Shown here piece after piece: positions 52,150 to 60,925 of a DNA stretch of 64,000 nucleotides (position 1 is the stretch's first letter; each line of letters opens with the position of its first letter). The stretch covers positions 124,001 through 188,000 of the forward strand of contig NZ_BBXI01000021.1 in NCBI RefSeq assembly GCF_001078375.1, in the 5' to 3' direction. The notes beneath the pieces were generated by a model that saw only the letters and a program-made list of their open reading frames with translations, was not told the origin of the DNA and did no database searches. The position numbers were made by a program, and so were the translations under genes. Source of the stretch: Veillonella tobetsuensis (lineage in GTDB: Bacteria > Bacillota > Negativicutes > Veillonellales > Veillonellaceae).

Positions 52150-52578
52150 CTATTGCACCTGTACGGTCGCCCAAATTAGCACATCATAAATGAGTGATAC
52201 AACGACGGCCATCGCTAGTTGTCCACCGATATAAACAGGTACAAGGTATATAAAAAAGGCCCATAAAGCGCCAATGATTTTCATCCATACCGTACCAAGT
52301 TGTTTTCCTTCAATCCAAGCTACAAAACGATCTAAAGGATTAAACATCCTCATAATCCATTTAGGAACTTCCTTGTGGGGATTGCATGCTGGTAGGTATA
52401 ACAATAAAAGTGGTAATACAACAGCATCAATGGCGAGCAATATGGTCAAGGTCAATGAAAACCAATCCACTTCACCTTCCCAAGTTAATGGATGCGAATA
52501 AAAATGAAGGCCCCACAAATAGGCTTTGTATACGATATACGGTTCTAATAGCCATAATAGGGGCTTTGTAATATGCAT
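52150..52578 (-). CDS. small membrane protein of unknown function
   Basis: 142 residues from ATG 52578 (MHITKPLLWLLEPYIVYKAY), preceded by GAGAG. Four predicted membrane segments; an amphipathic middle stretch (EVPKWIMRMFNPLDRFVAWI) joins the halves. No family recognised. It has a shared strong terminator upstream at 52645. Confidence 0.6.
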   Translation of the reverse strand: MHITKPLLWLLEPYIVYKAYLWGLHFYSHPLTWEGEVDWFSLTLTILLAIDAVVLPLLLLYLPACNPHKEVPKWIMRMFNPLDRFVAWIEGKQLGTVWMKIIGALWAFFIYLVPVYIGGQLAMAVVVSLIYDVLIWATVQVQ

Positions 52579-52644
52579 AATAAACACTCTCTCTAAATTA
52601 TAAATAGTATATTAATTATAGCATATTTTTTACATTTTATGACA

Positions 52645-52694
52645 AAAAAGGCTGTAACAGAGTGTAGTATTACCACATGCTGTTACAGCCTTTT
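52645..52694. terminator. bidirectional terminator
   Basis: AAAAGGCTGTAACAG and CTGTTACAGCCTTTT form a perfect 15-bp stem between same-strand genes, after the ArsC/Spx-like gene. Confidence 0.85.
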
Positions 52695-52711
52695 ATGTTG
52701 ATGAGAAACGA

Positions 52712-53065
52712 TTATAGATTGAGTGCCTCAATCCATTCTTTTTCTTTAAAACCTACTAGAACTTTGTCCTCTAATACCAAAATTGGACGTTTTACGAGCA
52801 TACCATTAGATGCCAATAAAGCTAATTTTTCCTCTTCACTGAGCCCTGGTAATTTATCCTTTAATTGTTGTTCACGATAAATCAAGCCTGATGTATTAAA
52901 GAAAGCTTTCAAATCTTTACCAGATTGAGGATACCATGCAGCGATTTCCTCAGCTGTAGGATTTTCAGATTTAATATCACGGTCTGTGTACTCAATATGA
53001 TGATCATCTAAAAACTTCTTTGCTTTTTTGCACGTTGTGCATTTTGGATATTCTACAAATAACAT
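52712..53065 (-). CDS. ArsC/Spx-family thioredoxin-fold protein
   Basis: 117 residues; start at ATG 53065 (MLFVEYPKCTTCKKAKKFLD) with AAGGAG. The CTTC motif at the N-terminus and the later NTSGLIYREQQLKDKLPGLS and KRPILVLEDKVLVGFKEKEW segments match the ArsC-like YusI/Spx group. With CxxC and no clear arsenate Arg triad, a glutaredoxin-like or regulatory role is more likely than arsenate reduction. Cytosolic. Confidence 0.82.
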   Translation of the reverse strand: MLFVEYPKCTTCKKAKKFLDDHHIEYTDRDIKSENPTAEEIAAWYPQSGKDLKAFFNTSGLIYREQQLKDKLPGLSEEEKLALLASNGMLVKRPILVLEDKVLVGFKEKEWIEALNL

Positions 53066-53183
53066 AGGAACTCCTTTATCTACATATAACATTAGGAATC
53101 ATTATTCATATGTATAGTGTAGCAAATATATTGATTAATTTCAATTTATTGTTTTATATATCGTCCGTAGGAATAGCACCTAC

Positions 53184-53765
53184 TTAATTATCGCTTATGA
53201 TAATCTTCGTCACCTTGCTACCATTATGTTCAAAGAATATACCGCGAATGTTATCGCTATTATATCTAAGATATCCATAGAACCACCGGTTATTAAAGTC
53301 GATAAAATCAGGTCGTCCATAGACGTCCATAACCTTTTTCAAGGTGTCGCCAACGGCAATGCCTCGAGCAGTTACAGCATCGCGATTGCTTACGGTTATA
53401 TACCATACGATAGGTCTGCTATCTTGCATCAAGGAATGTCCGAATTTAATGCCTCCATAGGTAAGCTCATCACGTTTTTCACTAGTCGGCTGACCAAGGC
53501 TAGCCTTTACTGCATCAAAAGATGTACCAAGGGACACACCTGCAATTTTCATATCTTCAGCAGGCAAATAGGCCCCTATGACCTGACCAGGTCTATAATG
53601 ACGATATTGCTCTGCCTTTGGCCAACTTGGTGAAAGTTTAGCATTACTTGTTTCTAAACGATCCATGGCTTTACTCAACCAACTGGCATCAGCAACAGAA
53701 CTCATATTGCCGGCCAGTAATACAGCAATACCCAAACTAAATACTATAAATTTTGTTCTCATCAT
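53184..53765 (-). CDS. exported protein with BamE-like repeats (relative of 14095-14691)
   Basis: 193 residues; tandem ATGs at 53765 and 53762 follow AGGAGA, the second at better spacing. Signal peptide MMRTKFIVFSLGIAVLLAGN. Two G...V...LG.P units (SFDAVKASLGQPTSEKRDEL and GIAVGDTLKKVMDVYGRPDF), as in the protein at 14095. Periplasmic by prediction; function unknown. It heads the exported-protein cluster. Confidence 0.6.
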   Translation of the reverse strand: MMRTKFIVFSLGIAVLLAGNMSSVADASWLSKAMDRLETSNAKLSPSWPKAEQYRHYRPGQVIGAYLPAEDMKIAGVSLGTSFDAVKASLGQPTSEKRDELTYGGIKFGHSLMQDSRPIVWYITVSNRDAVTARGIAVGDTLKKVMDVYGRPDFIDFNNRWFYGYLRYNSDNIRGIFFEHNGSKVTKIIISDN

Positions 53766-53830
53766 TCTCTCCTAGTCTCTCAAAACTATATAACCGATAA
53801 AAGACTTATAAAACTAGAGAAATTCTCAAA

Positions 53831-54271
53831 TTACCCCCATCCTAGTATCCAAGAAAAGAGGTTCCTCAGTTGTAATAATAAGGGTGTAAGAATTAGGGCT
53901 AATATAACAACTAACAGGGTACTCCACAATATACCATAGGCTTTCAATATTAATTCAATAATTAAGAATAAAGATTTAAAAGCAAAAGAAGCCTCTCTTT
54001 TTTCTGCTATCCAAGATTTACATGAATAATATATCTTAGGTTTAGATAAAAATGGATGCAGTTTTTTACACCACAAAATCAGCCAGGGTATAATCCATAT
54101 ATTACCAAACGTAAAAATCAGTACTAGAACTTTATCACCTAATGGGTATAGTTCCAACACATAACGATCATAAATTAAACCACAAAAAACATATATAGAA
54201 ATACACCAAATTACTAAAAGCAATAGCTTTACAACGAGGCCTAAAACAATTTTTATAATTGATTTACACAT
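53831..54271 (-). CDS. small membrane protein, paralog of 58110-58556
   Basis: 146 residues from ATG 54271 (a GTG 6 bp earlier is an alternative; neither has a clear ribosome site). Three or four membrane segments. The stretch YDRYVLELYPLGDKVLVLIF followed by GNIWIIPWLILW and KPKIYY is nearly repeated in the protein at 58110 (YDRYVLEAYPLRDYLPVLML, GNIWFLPWLILW, KPKIYY). No family recognised. Inner membrane. Confidence 0.65.
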   Translation of the reverse strand: MCKSIIKIVLGLVVKLLLLVIWCISIYVFCGLIYDRYVLELYPLGDKVLVLIFTFGNIWIIPWLILWCKKLHPFLSKPKIYYSCKSWIAEKREASFAFKSLFLIIELILKAYGILWSTLLVVILALILTPLLLQLRNLFSWILGWG

Positions 54272-54331
54272 ATTCACAAATATCTAACTCTCAAAACTAT
54301 ATGATATAACAATATAATAACCCTAACGAAA

Positions 54332-54382
54332 AAGGCACAACCTTACTAGCATAAGTATACTATGCTAAGAAGCATTGTGCCT
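54332..54382 (-). repeat. nested palindrome repeat, copy 1
   Basis: AGGCACAA pairs with TTGTGCCT; inside it TAGCATAAGTATACTATGC with its own pairing. The centre GCATAAGTATACTATGC is identical in copies at 58033 and 59752. It sits between a gene start (54271) and sRNA copy B. Confidence 0.75.
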
Positions 54383-54405
54383 ATTGTTTTATGGTTTATT
54401 CGTAT

Positions 54406-54434
54406 TTGACGATATATACAATTCTATCTATAAT
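54406..54434 (+). promoter_or_regulatory. promoter of sRNA copy B
   Basis: TTGACG (54406-54411), exactly 17 bp, TATAAT (54429-54434). Confidence 0.85.
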
Positions 54435-54440
54435 ATAAGA

Positions 54441-54546
54441 AGATAGTCAGACGAGTCGAAACGTCAGGCGCATCTCGAAAATAGTAAAATCTTAGGAAAT
54501 GGCCTTTCAGTTATCTAGTTACACTAGGCAACGGAGGGCTATTTTG
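54441..54546 (+). ncRNA. repeated small RNA, copy B
   Basis: Starts AGATAGTCAGACGAGTCG, then ACGTCAGGCGCATCTC; the GACG/CGTC hairpin is kept. Terminator hairpin from AAUGGCCUUUC to GGAGGGCUAUUUU (54497-54545), with an inner CTAG/CTAG stem in place of the copy C loop. Converges on the 373-residue gene at 54583, whose end it does not overlap. No toxin-like ORF is nearby. Confidence 0.7.
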
Positions 54547-54551
54547 CTATT

Positions 54552-54584
54552 GCTACCTTAGATTCCCTAAGGTAGCTCTTTTTT
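54552..54584. terminator. strong terminator after sRNA copy B
   Basis: GCTACCTTAG and CTAAGGTAGC, then TCTTTTTT on the plus strand; its end touches the stop of the minus-strand gene at 54583. The 54272-54582 gap holds only this, the sRNA and the palindrome repeat. Confidence 0.85.
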
Positions 54585-55704
54585 ATGCTAGCACACATGG
54601 TGTTTTTAGTATTTTCTGAATTATATTGTGCCCTGTGACTACGGTCATTACTGTAGGAGGACAATAGGTAAATGTCGGATCTGGAGAAATCGTTTTGATG
54701 TAACGATCGTGTGTTTCCATAAAGGATTTGTATGTATAAAGTGAAAATCGACCATAGTTACCACATAGTTCCCATTTGTCTTTAGCGAGAAGGGCCAGAA
54801 ATTCATCGGCATGCGGGTCATACGCAATATTAGGTAATGAGTCCGTTGTTAGTCCCGTTTTACTATTGGTAAATGGAGAAATATGGTACATATAGCCTCG
54901 CGGTGTGACACAAATCATCCAATTTATGTCTCTACACATAAGGGTTCGTTTATAAACGCCAAAGACCTCTTGTAATCTTGCTTTTCGTACGTAAAGAGCA
55001 TAAAAGGTTTCTTTATATTCCGTCGGATCATCAGGCTCGTATAGATAGGTTTGTTCCACCATATCATAGGGAATATTACATATATTGGCTAGATCTTCGA
55101 TAGAATGACGTCCGACTTTAGACGCCGAGCAAATGCGACTTTTAGGAAATAGTAAAATATATTCACTACCAATATAGTCAGATAAGGCACCAAAATGAGT
55201 GCCCTCTTTCCTGTTAAATTCAGGAAATTGCATGCACCGATAATCACCATCAATGGCCGTGCAAGCGTAGCTTTTACCAAAGACAGCCATCCCATAATCC
55301 TCAATGTGACTAGGGTCCCATGGCCCCAGGTCATCGCCATAACGCATTTTGCCATTATCATAACGAAGCATCTTAGTATGCCCCGTAGGCGACACGCAGA
55401 GCACACAAGGGTATCCATATTGCTGGGTATACCAGCCACCTACGCTATGCCAATCCGCAATCCGATTCTCAGGCCATGCAAACAAGGTCATTTCCACCGG
55501 CTGCTGTCCATGTACACCATTCACGGACGCCGTGCCATGAATCATGTGCTTGTACCAATTCCTACCAATCATATAATGCCATGTCAAAGGCGGCGTTGGC
55601 CCACTCCGCCCAACCGGATTACTAATCGCGATGAGCAGACCCATCCGCGCTTCGCGATAAGGTCTAACAATATCATTAATTTGGCGCACTAAACCTTGAT
55701 TCAT
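54583..55704 (-). CDS. soluble protein of unknown function
   Basis: 373 residues, ATG with AGGGGG. No signal peptide. Trp/Tyr-rich with several Cys: begins MNQGLVRQINDIVRPYREAR, contains LTWHYMIGRNWYKHMIHG, and later FYALYVRKARLQEVFGVYKR and CRDINWMICVTPRGYMYHIS. Repeated VTPRGYMYH and VSPTGHTKM motifs suggest two similar halves. No family recognised. It is not exported, unlike most genes around it, and ends at the sRNA copy B terminator. Confidence 0.55.
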   Translation of the reverse strand: MNQGLVRQINDIVRPYREARMGLLIAISNPVGRSGPTPPLTWHYMIGRNWYKHMIHGTASVNGVHGQQPVEMTLFAWPENRIADWHSVGGWYTQQYGYPCVLCVSPTGHTKMLRYDNGKMRYGDDLGPWDPSHIEDYGMAVFGKSYACTAIDGDYRCMQFPEFNRKEGTHFGALSDYIGSEYILLFPKSRICSASKVGRHSIEDLANICNIPYDMVEQTYLYEPDDPTEYKETFYALYVRKARLQEVFGVYKRTLMCRDINWMICVTPRGYMYHISPFTNSKTGLTTDSLPNIAYDPHADEFLALLAKDKWELCGNYGRFSLYTYKSFMETHDRYIKTISPDPTFTYCPPTVMTVVTGHNIIQKILKTPCVLA

Positions 55705-55957
55705 AGGACATCCCCCTTGTATCTTGCTAATCCTTATGAAAGCTATCTTTATTACACCTTTATTATAGAAAAACGGATGAGGAGAATTTAGTGCATGGCG
55801 ACATATAAACGTAATACAGATTATAATATGTAAGCGTAATAGGGCTTACAATATAGAAATATATAGACATTCAGTTATATAATTATACTTAATAAAGAAA
55901 ATCTATGTATTGCTATAACACCGATACATAAGGAGAGCCTAAAAGGGAGATAAAAAG

Positions 55958-57289
55958 ATGACAAAATTAGTAGTACTAACGGGAGCTTTCATCATAAGCA
56001 CTATACTGTCACCAGTAGGCGCCATCGATGTCAATATTCCCGGTGCGGATGCGAAAATTCCAAAGGATGCGTATATAAATTATCAAGCCACAAACCAAGC
56101 CATTGAAAAGGATGTGTCCAATTATGTAGAAACCTTAAAGAGTACTGATAAAGCCAACGGTATTAGTAGAAACGAACTAGCCTATGCAAAGGAGGCCTCT
56201 ATATATCGTGGCGAACATTACCACAATACAGTGATTTCCGTTCACAATCGATACAGCCAAATCCGACTTTCATTCCCCGTAGCAGGCATAAAGAGCGAAT
56301 ATAATATCGGCCGGTATAAAAATCCAGATCGCACCATAGAGGATTATCGCGTTATAACCGATAATGGCAGTCTTAATCTAGAAATCGACTATGCAGATTA
56401 CAAAGATCAGGATTGGCGCAACACTAAAACTGCCTATGAAAAACTAACAGACAAGGACGTTCGTAAGTTCTTACAAGATAAAGCAAAGAAGAGTCCAGAA
56501 AAGCATATTTCTGATATAAAGGCAACTGTATTTTCATACCCTACTGTTACCTATAGTACTTGGGACAGTATGAAAATGCCTTACCTCAAAAACGGTCAAA
56601 AAACGACGATGACCGTCGATACCATCAACTTTAAACATATGATGGGCTTTGCCATACGTTACCCTTTATATCATGCAGGTATCGCCTATTTTGATAATAA
56701 ACCGGTGTTGAATAAGGTGCCTACTGACAATCTACTTGCCAATTACGTGCTTCCATCCGTGAAAAATCTCAATGAGTTGAATGAATATTCACGCATAGAA
56801 AACCTAAACGGCATAAAGTATCGTGTACCTAAAGATGCCCTATTCGAAGGTGAAAGTAAAGAAGATTATCAAGATATGAGATATTACCAAAAGGGATCCC
56901 TAACCTTTTTTGTTTCTACTATCAATCTTACTAATAATCCGTATACTCGTAATAATATCATTGATGGGCATTACAATTTCAGTAGGAATTTACATTCATT
57001 CTGGGATATATACCGGTACCACCCAACACCAGAGTATATTAATTACGCTGTTGTATGGAATAATAATATACCTGGCCTATCCATACATAGTTATGAACCC
57101 TATAGTGATATTCACATCCTAAACTTTGAATCCTATGATGGTACCTATCATTTTATCTATACCATCTTTTATCCGAACTTTTTAAGTGCTGATGAAGTTC
57201 AAAAATTACGGAATATGATTGAGTTCTTTGATTCTACGAATAATCCGGAATTTAAGTTACAAGAACATGTAGTGTTTCCAGAAACATAG
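55958..57289 (+). CDS. exported protein, paralog of the gene at 62887-64000
   Basis: 443 residues, ATG with GGGAG. Signal peptide MTKLVVLTGAFIISTILSPV, cleavage near GAID. The C-terminal half (IKYRVPKDALFEGESKEDYQ, YAVVWNNNIPGLSIHSYE, NMIEFFD) aligns with the protein at 62887 (ITYRVPKGMVLKSNDTNHSN, SAVVWNNGIPSYLMDQYN, DIMEYLD). No known domain. It is the only plus-strand coding gene in this end of the window and faces a terminator at 57350. Confidence 0.65.
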   Translation: MTKLVVLTGAFIISTILSPVGAIDVNIPGADAKIPKDAYINYQATNQAIEKDVSNYVETLKSTDKANGISRNELAYAKEASIYRGEHYHNTVISVHNRYSQIRLSFPVAGIKSEYNIGRYKNPDRTIEDYRVITDNGSLNLEIDYADYKDQDWRNTKTAYEKLTDKDVRKFLQDKAKKSPEKHISDIKATVFSYPTVTYSTWDSMKMPYLKNGQKTTMTVDTINFKHMMGFAIRYPLYHAGIAYFDNKPVLNKVPTDNLLANYVLPSVKNLNELNEYSRIENLNGIKYRVPKDALFEGESKEDYQDMRYYQKGSLTFFVSTINLTNNPYTRNNIIDGHYNFSRNLHSFWDIYRYHPTPEYINYAVVWNNNIPGLSIHSYEPYSDIHILNFESYDGTYHFIYTIFYPNFLSADEVQKLRNMIEFFDSTNNPEFKLQEHVVFPET

Positions 57290-57349
57290 GAGATTAATAC
57301 CCATTAGGCATCGTGCAAAATCAACCTAATATTATATATGTAAACAAAC

Positions 57350-57378
57350 AGCCAGTACCGCAATCGCAGTACTGGCTA
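57350..57378. terminator. terminator between convergent genes
   Basis: AGCCAGTAC and GTACTGGCT form a perfect stem with ATT after it; the tail is short. Confidence 0.6.
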
Positions 57379-57391
57379 TTGTTATATGTCG

Positions 57392-58012
57392 CTACTTCTT
57401 TTTAGCTTGTTTTTCATGTTGCTCCACAAGGATAAGGAATTCCTTAAAGTTATTGATTTTAACGGCTTGCCATGTGCCATCATCAAGTTTTTTCATAGCA
57501 AGATTAAATGTTACGTCTTGGTTAAGTTCTTTGGAATTAAATGTAACAGGCACAACAGCGCTATTACCATCAACAGTGGCAGAACCAATGCTTTTGAACT
57601 CAAGGTCTTTGACACCTGTTTTTTCTTTCATTTCATCAGCTGCTTGTTTTTCTCGAGCATTTTGCTCTGAACTTTCAGGTTGCTTTGCAATAGCATTGTA
57701 AATTTCATCGCTCAAAATAGGAACAATCTTAGGTTTCAAACCTTGGAACATCACCTCAGCAAGGTCTTTAAATGGACTATTTTTAATTTCAGGATCTTCC
57801 AGTTGCATAGCCACAACATCATCATAACCAGAACCGATAATAGAATCCATATCTACGTGCTTTTTGAAAGCATTTACATCATGCTTTTCTACGGCTTCAC
57901 GAGCAAGATTCAAGGAATAGACAGGGGTTTTCGTGAAATACAAGAAATACCAACCCAGTACAATCGCCACAACAGCGACTAATGCAGCAATAAACAATTT
58001 CTTTTTAGACAT
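57392..58012 (-). CDS. DUF2939-like membrane-anchored protein
   Basis: 206 residues, ATG with GAGGAGA. One N-terminal membrane helix (MSKKKLFIAALVAVVAIVLG) and then an extracytoplasmic domain that begins TPVYSLNLAREAVEKHDVNA, the usual start of DUF2939. It ends with a Lys-rich tail (VEQHEKQAKKK). Function unknown. Palindrome repeat copy 2 lies just upstream of its ribosome site. Confidence 0.65.
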   Translation of the reverse strand: MSKKKLFIAALVAVVAIVLGWYFLYFTKTPVYSLNLAREAVEKHDVNAFKKHVDMDSIIGSGYDDVVAMQLEDPEIKNSPFKDLAEVMFQGLKPKIVPILSDEIYNAIAKQPESSEQNAREKQAADEMKEKTGVKDLEFKSIGSATVDGNSAVVPVTFNSKELNQDVTFNLAMKKLDDGTWQAVKINNFKEFLILVEQHEKQAKKK

Positions 58013-58032
58013 AAAGGTCTCCTCTCATAAAA

Positions 58033-58082
58033 TAAGCACAATCTTATTAGCATAAGTATACTATGCATATAGGGCTGTGCCT
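58033..58082 (-). repeat. nested palindrome repeat, copy 2
   Basis: AAGCACAATCTTATTAGCAT pairs with the complement half ending GGCTGTGCCT; pairing is best on the minus strand, where mismatches become GU. It lies 20 bp upstream of the gene starting at 58012. Confidence 0.75.
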
Positions 58083-58109
58083 ATCATTAATAATTTTATA
58101 TTATACTGT

Positions 58110-58556
58110 TTAAAAGTAATGAAATATCGTACTAATCATTACCAATAGAACTGGCCCTAGTATAACACATGCCAGTATTACTATAGTGGCATAGGTTAGC
58201 AAACATAATTTTATAAAACAATCTATGCTATTAAATATAAACATACCAAAAAAGGAGTGCTCTTTTAAAGAAATGAACCAATCTTTTACTCTATAATAAA
58301 TTTTGGGCTTATCAAATGCAGGATATAGCTTCTCATACCACAAAATAAGCCACGGCAAAAACCAAATATTCCCAAAGGAAAGCATTAATACGGGAAGATA
58401 ATCTCTTAATGGATATGCTTCTAATACATATCGATCGTACAGCAATCTATAAAAGCACCAAAAAGAGAGTCCCCAAATAAGTAAAAGTACAAGCTTTATC
58501 AGAAGCCCCAAAAAAAGTTTAATCATTAATCTGTGACTATTCACTATTCTATCCAT
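58110..58556 (-). CDS. small membrane protein, paralog of 53831-54271
   Basis: 148 residues, ATG at 58556 without a clear ribosome site. Three or four membrane segments (KLFLGLLIKLVLLLIWGLSF is the first). YDRYVLEAYPLRDYLPVLML, GNIWFLPWLILW and KPKIYY match the paralog at 53831. Inner membrane; function unknown. It lies 23 bp past the start of the next gene's stop region, near palindrome copy 2. Confidence 0.65.
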   Translation of the reverse strand: MDRIVNSHRLMIKLFLGLLIKLVLLLIWGLSFWCFYRLLYDRYVLEAYPLRDYLPVLMLSFGNIWFLPWLILWYEKLYPAFDKPKIYYRVKDWFISLKEHSFFGMFIFNSIDCFIKLCLLTYATIVILACVILGPVLLVMISTIFHYF

Positions 58557-58579
58557 TCTAGAGTACTATCGATAATCTA

Positions 58580-59149
58580 TTACAGCTCATCATCATAGGC
58601 TATTCCATAAGCCTTTTGATATACCAAATTAGGCAGCTTGTATTTTTCATTGCCAAATTCGACAGGTAATAGAATAGCCTTTATATTAGCCATATGAATC
58701 TGTTGCTTATGAGTTTGGCCACCATTATTAAAAGCATTGGCACTTGTAATTGTACCAGTAATTCCCGAATTTGATTGTTTTGCATACCATATGGAAATAT
58801 ATGGGTCATTCCCACCGTTCCGTAAAGATGTATCATGCTTGTCAATCAAATGGTTCAACGATTGATCCATTTGGTAATCATATTGAATCTGAAGTCCATA
58901 AATTAGGTCAGCTGCAGGCATCAGCACATAAACAGTGGCTTCGATACGGCGGTGACCATTAGGAGCTTCTACAGATCTAACGGATGTAAGATCAAGATAT
59001 TTCCCATCGCCCCGACCAGAATCAACAGTAGAATCGATATGTTGGAATCGTGCCGTATCTAATAATTCAGACTGTGATATGGCTTGACCTTGCAACGGTA
59101 ATACGAAGCAGACTAATAACCATAAAAAACGTAAATATATTCGTTTCAT
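58580..59149 (-). CDS. exported protein, paralog of 61569-62123
   Basis: 189 residues; start at ATG 59149 (MKRIYLRFLWLLVCFVLPLQ) with GAGGTGG overlapping the upstream gene's TGA. Signal peptide cleaved near GQAISQ. FQHIDSTVDSGRGDGKYLDL and ATVYVLMPAADLIYGLQIQY line up with MLRGFGESGNGDGTYIDKDS and QYVLMPAGDTIQEKQVLY in the protein at 61569, and WYAKQSNSGITGTI with WLSKQKNSGISSTI. It is also related to the family at 59158 and 62132, in that each pair is A then B. Confidence 0.65.
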   Translation of the reverse strand: MKRIYLRFLWLLVCFVLPLQGQAISQSELLDTARFQHIDSTVDSGRGDGKYLDLTSVRSVEAPNGHRRIEATVYVLMPAADLIYGLQIQYDYQMDQSLNHLIDKHDTSLRNGGNDPYISIWYAKQSNSGITGTITSANAFNNGGQTHKQQIHMANIKAILLPVEFGNEKYKLPNLVYQKAYGIAYDDEL

Positions 59150-59157
59150 TGTCCACC

Positions 59158-59730
59158 TCACTGTACCACAATATCATCAAAGTGTTGCTGATACGCAACC
59201 ATAAACATAGTATCTGCTAAATCATACAGGATTCGATGATTACGATTCACTGGGAACTTACGTGTATCCTCTGAGTACTTTGTCCATTTCACGGTTCCAT
59301 CTGCTTCATATCTCGCCACATCAATATCAGACATATATAAGCCAGAATTGCTTTCACTAGCTTGAATCAATGCAATCATGGACGGACTTGGATTCATCGT
59401 GCGAGACGAACGAATCAACGTAGCCAATGAGTAATTCGTATCATACGCTACAGTAAGCTGTTTCTCTTGAATCCCAACTCCATAGGATGCAACCGTAGCT
59501 ATATAATAGATTCCACGCAATGTGTACTGCGGCGGTGCATAGTGCAAAGGCTCTACAGAATAAGTATTTAGGTAAACGTAGATGCCCTCTTTTGTAACAG
59601 GGTTACTAAACTCATGGTGATGAACCAATTTAAACTGCGGCGATGTCTGTAACTCTTGTAATGTAATTGCCTCTGTAGGCATGGTAAAAACTAGCAACAC
59701 AAAAGCTAGCATTAAAATACGTCGAATCAT
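59158..59730 (-). CDS. exported protein, paralog of 62132-62698 and 6358-6888
   Basis: 190 residues; start at ATG 59730 (MIRRILMLAFVLLVFTMPTE) with AGAGAGG. Signal peptide cleaved near TEAITLQEL. AITLQELQTSPQFKLVHHHE aligns with AISIQELKSSPQFKVMYEVT at 62132, and LHYAPPQYTLRGIYYIATVA with LEYAPPMYKIKATVYNAYQS. The stop TGA is 8 bp from the start of the B-type gene, so the pair is translationally linked. Palindrome copy 3 is just upstream. Confidence 0.65.
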   Translation of the reverse strand: MIRRILMLAFVLLVFTMPTEAITLQELQTSPQFKLVHHHEFSNPVTKEGIYVYLNTYSVEPLHYAPPQYTLRGIYYIATVASYGVGIQEKQLTVAYDTNYSLATLIRSSRTMNPSPSMIALIQASESNSGLYMSDIDVARYEADGTVKWTKYSEDTRKFPVNRNHRILYDLADTMFMVAYQQHFDDIVVQ

Positions 59731-59751
59731 AAAAACCTCTCTCAACATAAA

Positions 59752-59801
59752 TAAGCACAACCCTATTAGCATAAGTATACTATGCAAATAAGGCTGTGCC
59801 T
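59752..59801 (-). repeat. nested palindrome repeat, copy 3
   Basis: AAGCACAACCCTATTAGCAT pairs with the half ending AAGGCTGTGCCT; same centre as copies 1 and 2. It lies 22 bp upstream of the gene start at 59730 and 20 bp past the autotransporter stop. Confidence 0.75.
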
Positions 59802-59820
59802 ATAATTTATAAAATATATA

Positions 59821-60729
59821 CTATCTTATTTTTTGTAATGCCAATTTAATTTCTTGAAGTTCAGCACGTAAATCTGCATTGTCAGCTTGTAAGTCCTTAA
59901 TTTGCTGTGCCATTTCAAAGCGGCTCATTTTTAAGCTAGGGTCTTGGTATCCTAATTTGAAAGATGCACCAAGATTGAAGGTACTTTCACTACCTAAAGC
60001 AACGCCAAGATGAACCATCGTATTTTCATTCGGTTGATAAGACGTACCGATAGCACCAGCCGTTGCATTTTTATAATGGCCTACGCTAGTCGCAAAGGAC
60101 CATTTATCATTTGGATTGTAGTCCAAGTAATGCAAGCCAGATAAAGCAGCTGACACAGCACCAGCTTTGTTAATTTGGCTGCCTACGTTCCCCATAATAT
60201 TGCTAACATTAACATTCGCAGTAGCTGCGCGCAATTGACGAACGTTAACAGCATCTGTATCTGCTTGACCATCGTCTACATTTTCAATTTTCATATCCCC
60301 TGCATGAATACCCGCTTCCGCATCATACGTAAGATTAATGCCATCTGGTCGACCATCACTAATAGTTATACCCGTCGGTTTAACTTTTGTAGCATGCACT
60401 TTCACAGTACTTGGATCCGTCCCTGGCACAATAGAGCTAGCGGCCCCCACATCAGCAATGTTCAATCCATCGCCATCAAAATCCATACTAGTATCGTGAT
60501 TCGACATAGATAACGTGCCCGGTTTAATAATGACACGTTCATTACTACCATCTGGAAACTCATCATTAATCCAAAACTGTTTTGTAGAAATCGTGGTACC
60601 ATCAAAGCGGTTATTTGATGATATACTGCCGATAGTAATCGTATCAGTACCAACAGTCACTGGTGCGCCCATAACATTCACACTCAAAACAGACAAAATT
60701 CCCGTTAACACTAATAATCTCTTATTCAT
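59821..60729 (-). CDS. YadA-type trimeric autotransporter, short form
   Basis: 302 residues, ATG with GGGAGAG. Signal peptide MNKRLLVLTGILSVLSVNVM. A short stalk ends in a neck-type DAVNVRQLRAATANVNVSN motif; the YadA anchor follows (GAVSAALSGLHYLDYNPNDK, SFATSVGHYKNATAGAIGTS, NLGASFKLG). After the barrel there is a coiled coil (EMAQQIKDLQADNADLRAEL). Three chains would form a 12-strand outer-membrane pore carrying the stalk. Its short head suggests a scaffold or a small adhesin. Confidence 0.85.
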   Translation of the reverse strand: MNKRLLVLTGILSVLSVNVMGAPVTVGTDTITIGSISSNNRFDGTTISTKQFWINDEFPDGSNERVIIKPGTLSMSNHDTSMDFDGDGLNIADVGAASSIVPGTDPSTVKVHATKVKPTGITISDGRPDGINLTYDAEAGIHAGDMKIENVDDGQADTDAVNVRQLRAATANVNVSNIMGNVGSQINKAGAVSAALSGLHYLDYNPNDKWSFATSVGHYKNATAGAIGTSYQPNENTMVHLGVALGSESTFNLGASFKLGYQDPSLKMSRFEMAQQIKDLQADNADLRAELQEIKLALQKIR

Positions 60730-60925
60730 GATAACTCTCCCTCTAACCTACATGGTCTAACACACAAATAACCCTTATAGATTCTTATTCATACATACTT
60801 ATGAATATAGATAAATACTGAAAGAAATCTCATATTCTCCAATATAATTTCATTATAAGCACTACTTATTTTTACGTCAACGATGTATTTTCATTCTTTA
60901 TTCATTTTTTCTTTCATTCTACTCA

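Noticed and set aside
53776-54304. TCTCAAAACTATAT direct repeats (near 53776 and 54291) as module boundaries
   Set aside because: Only 14 bp of AT-rich leader sequence in front of two genes; chance or shared leader origin is as likely.
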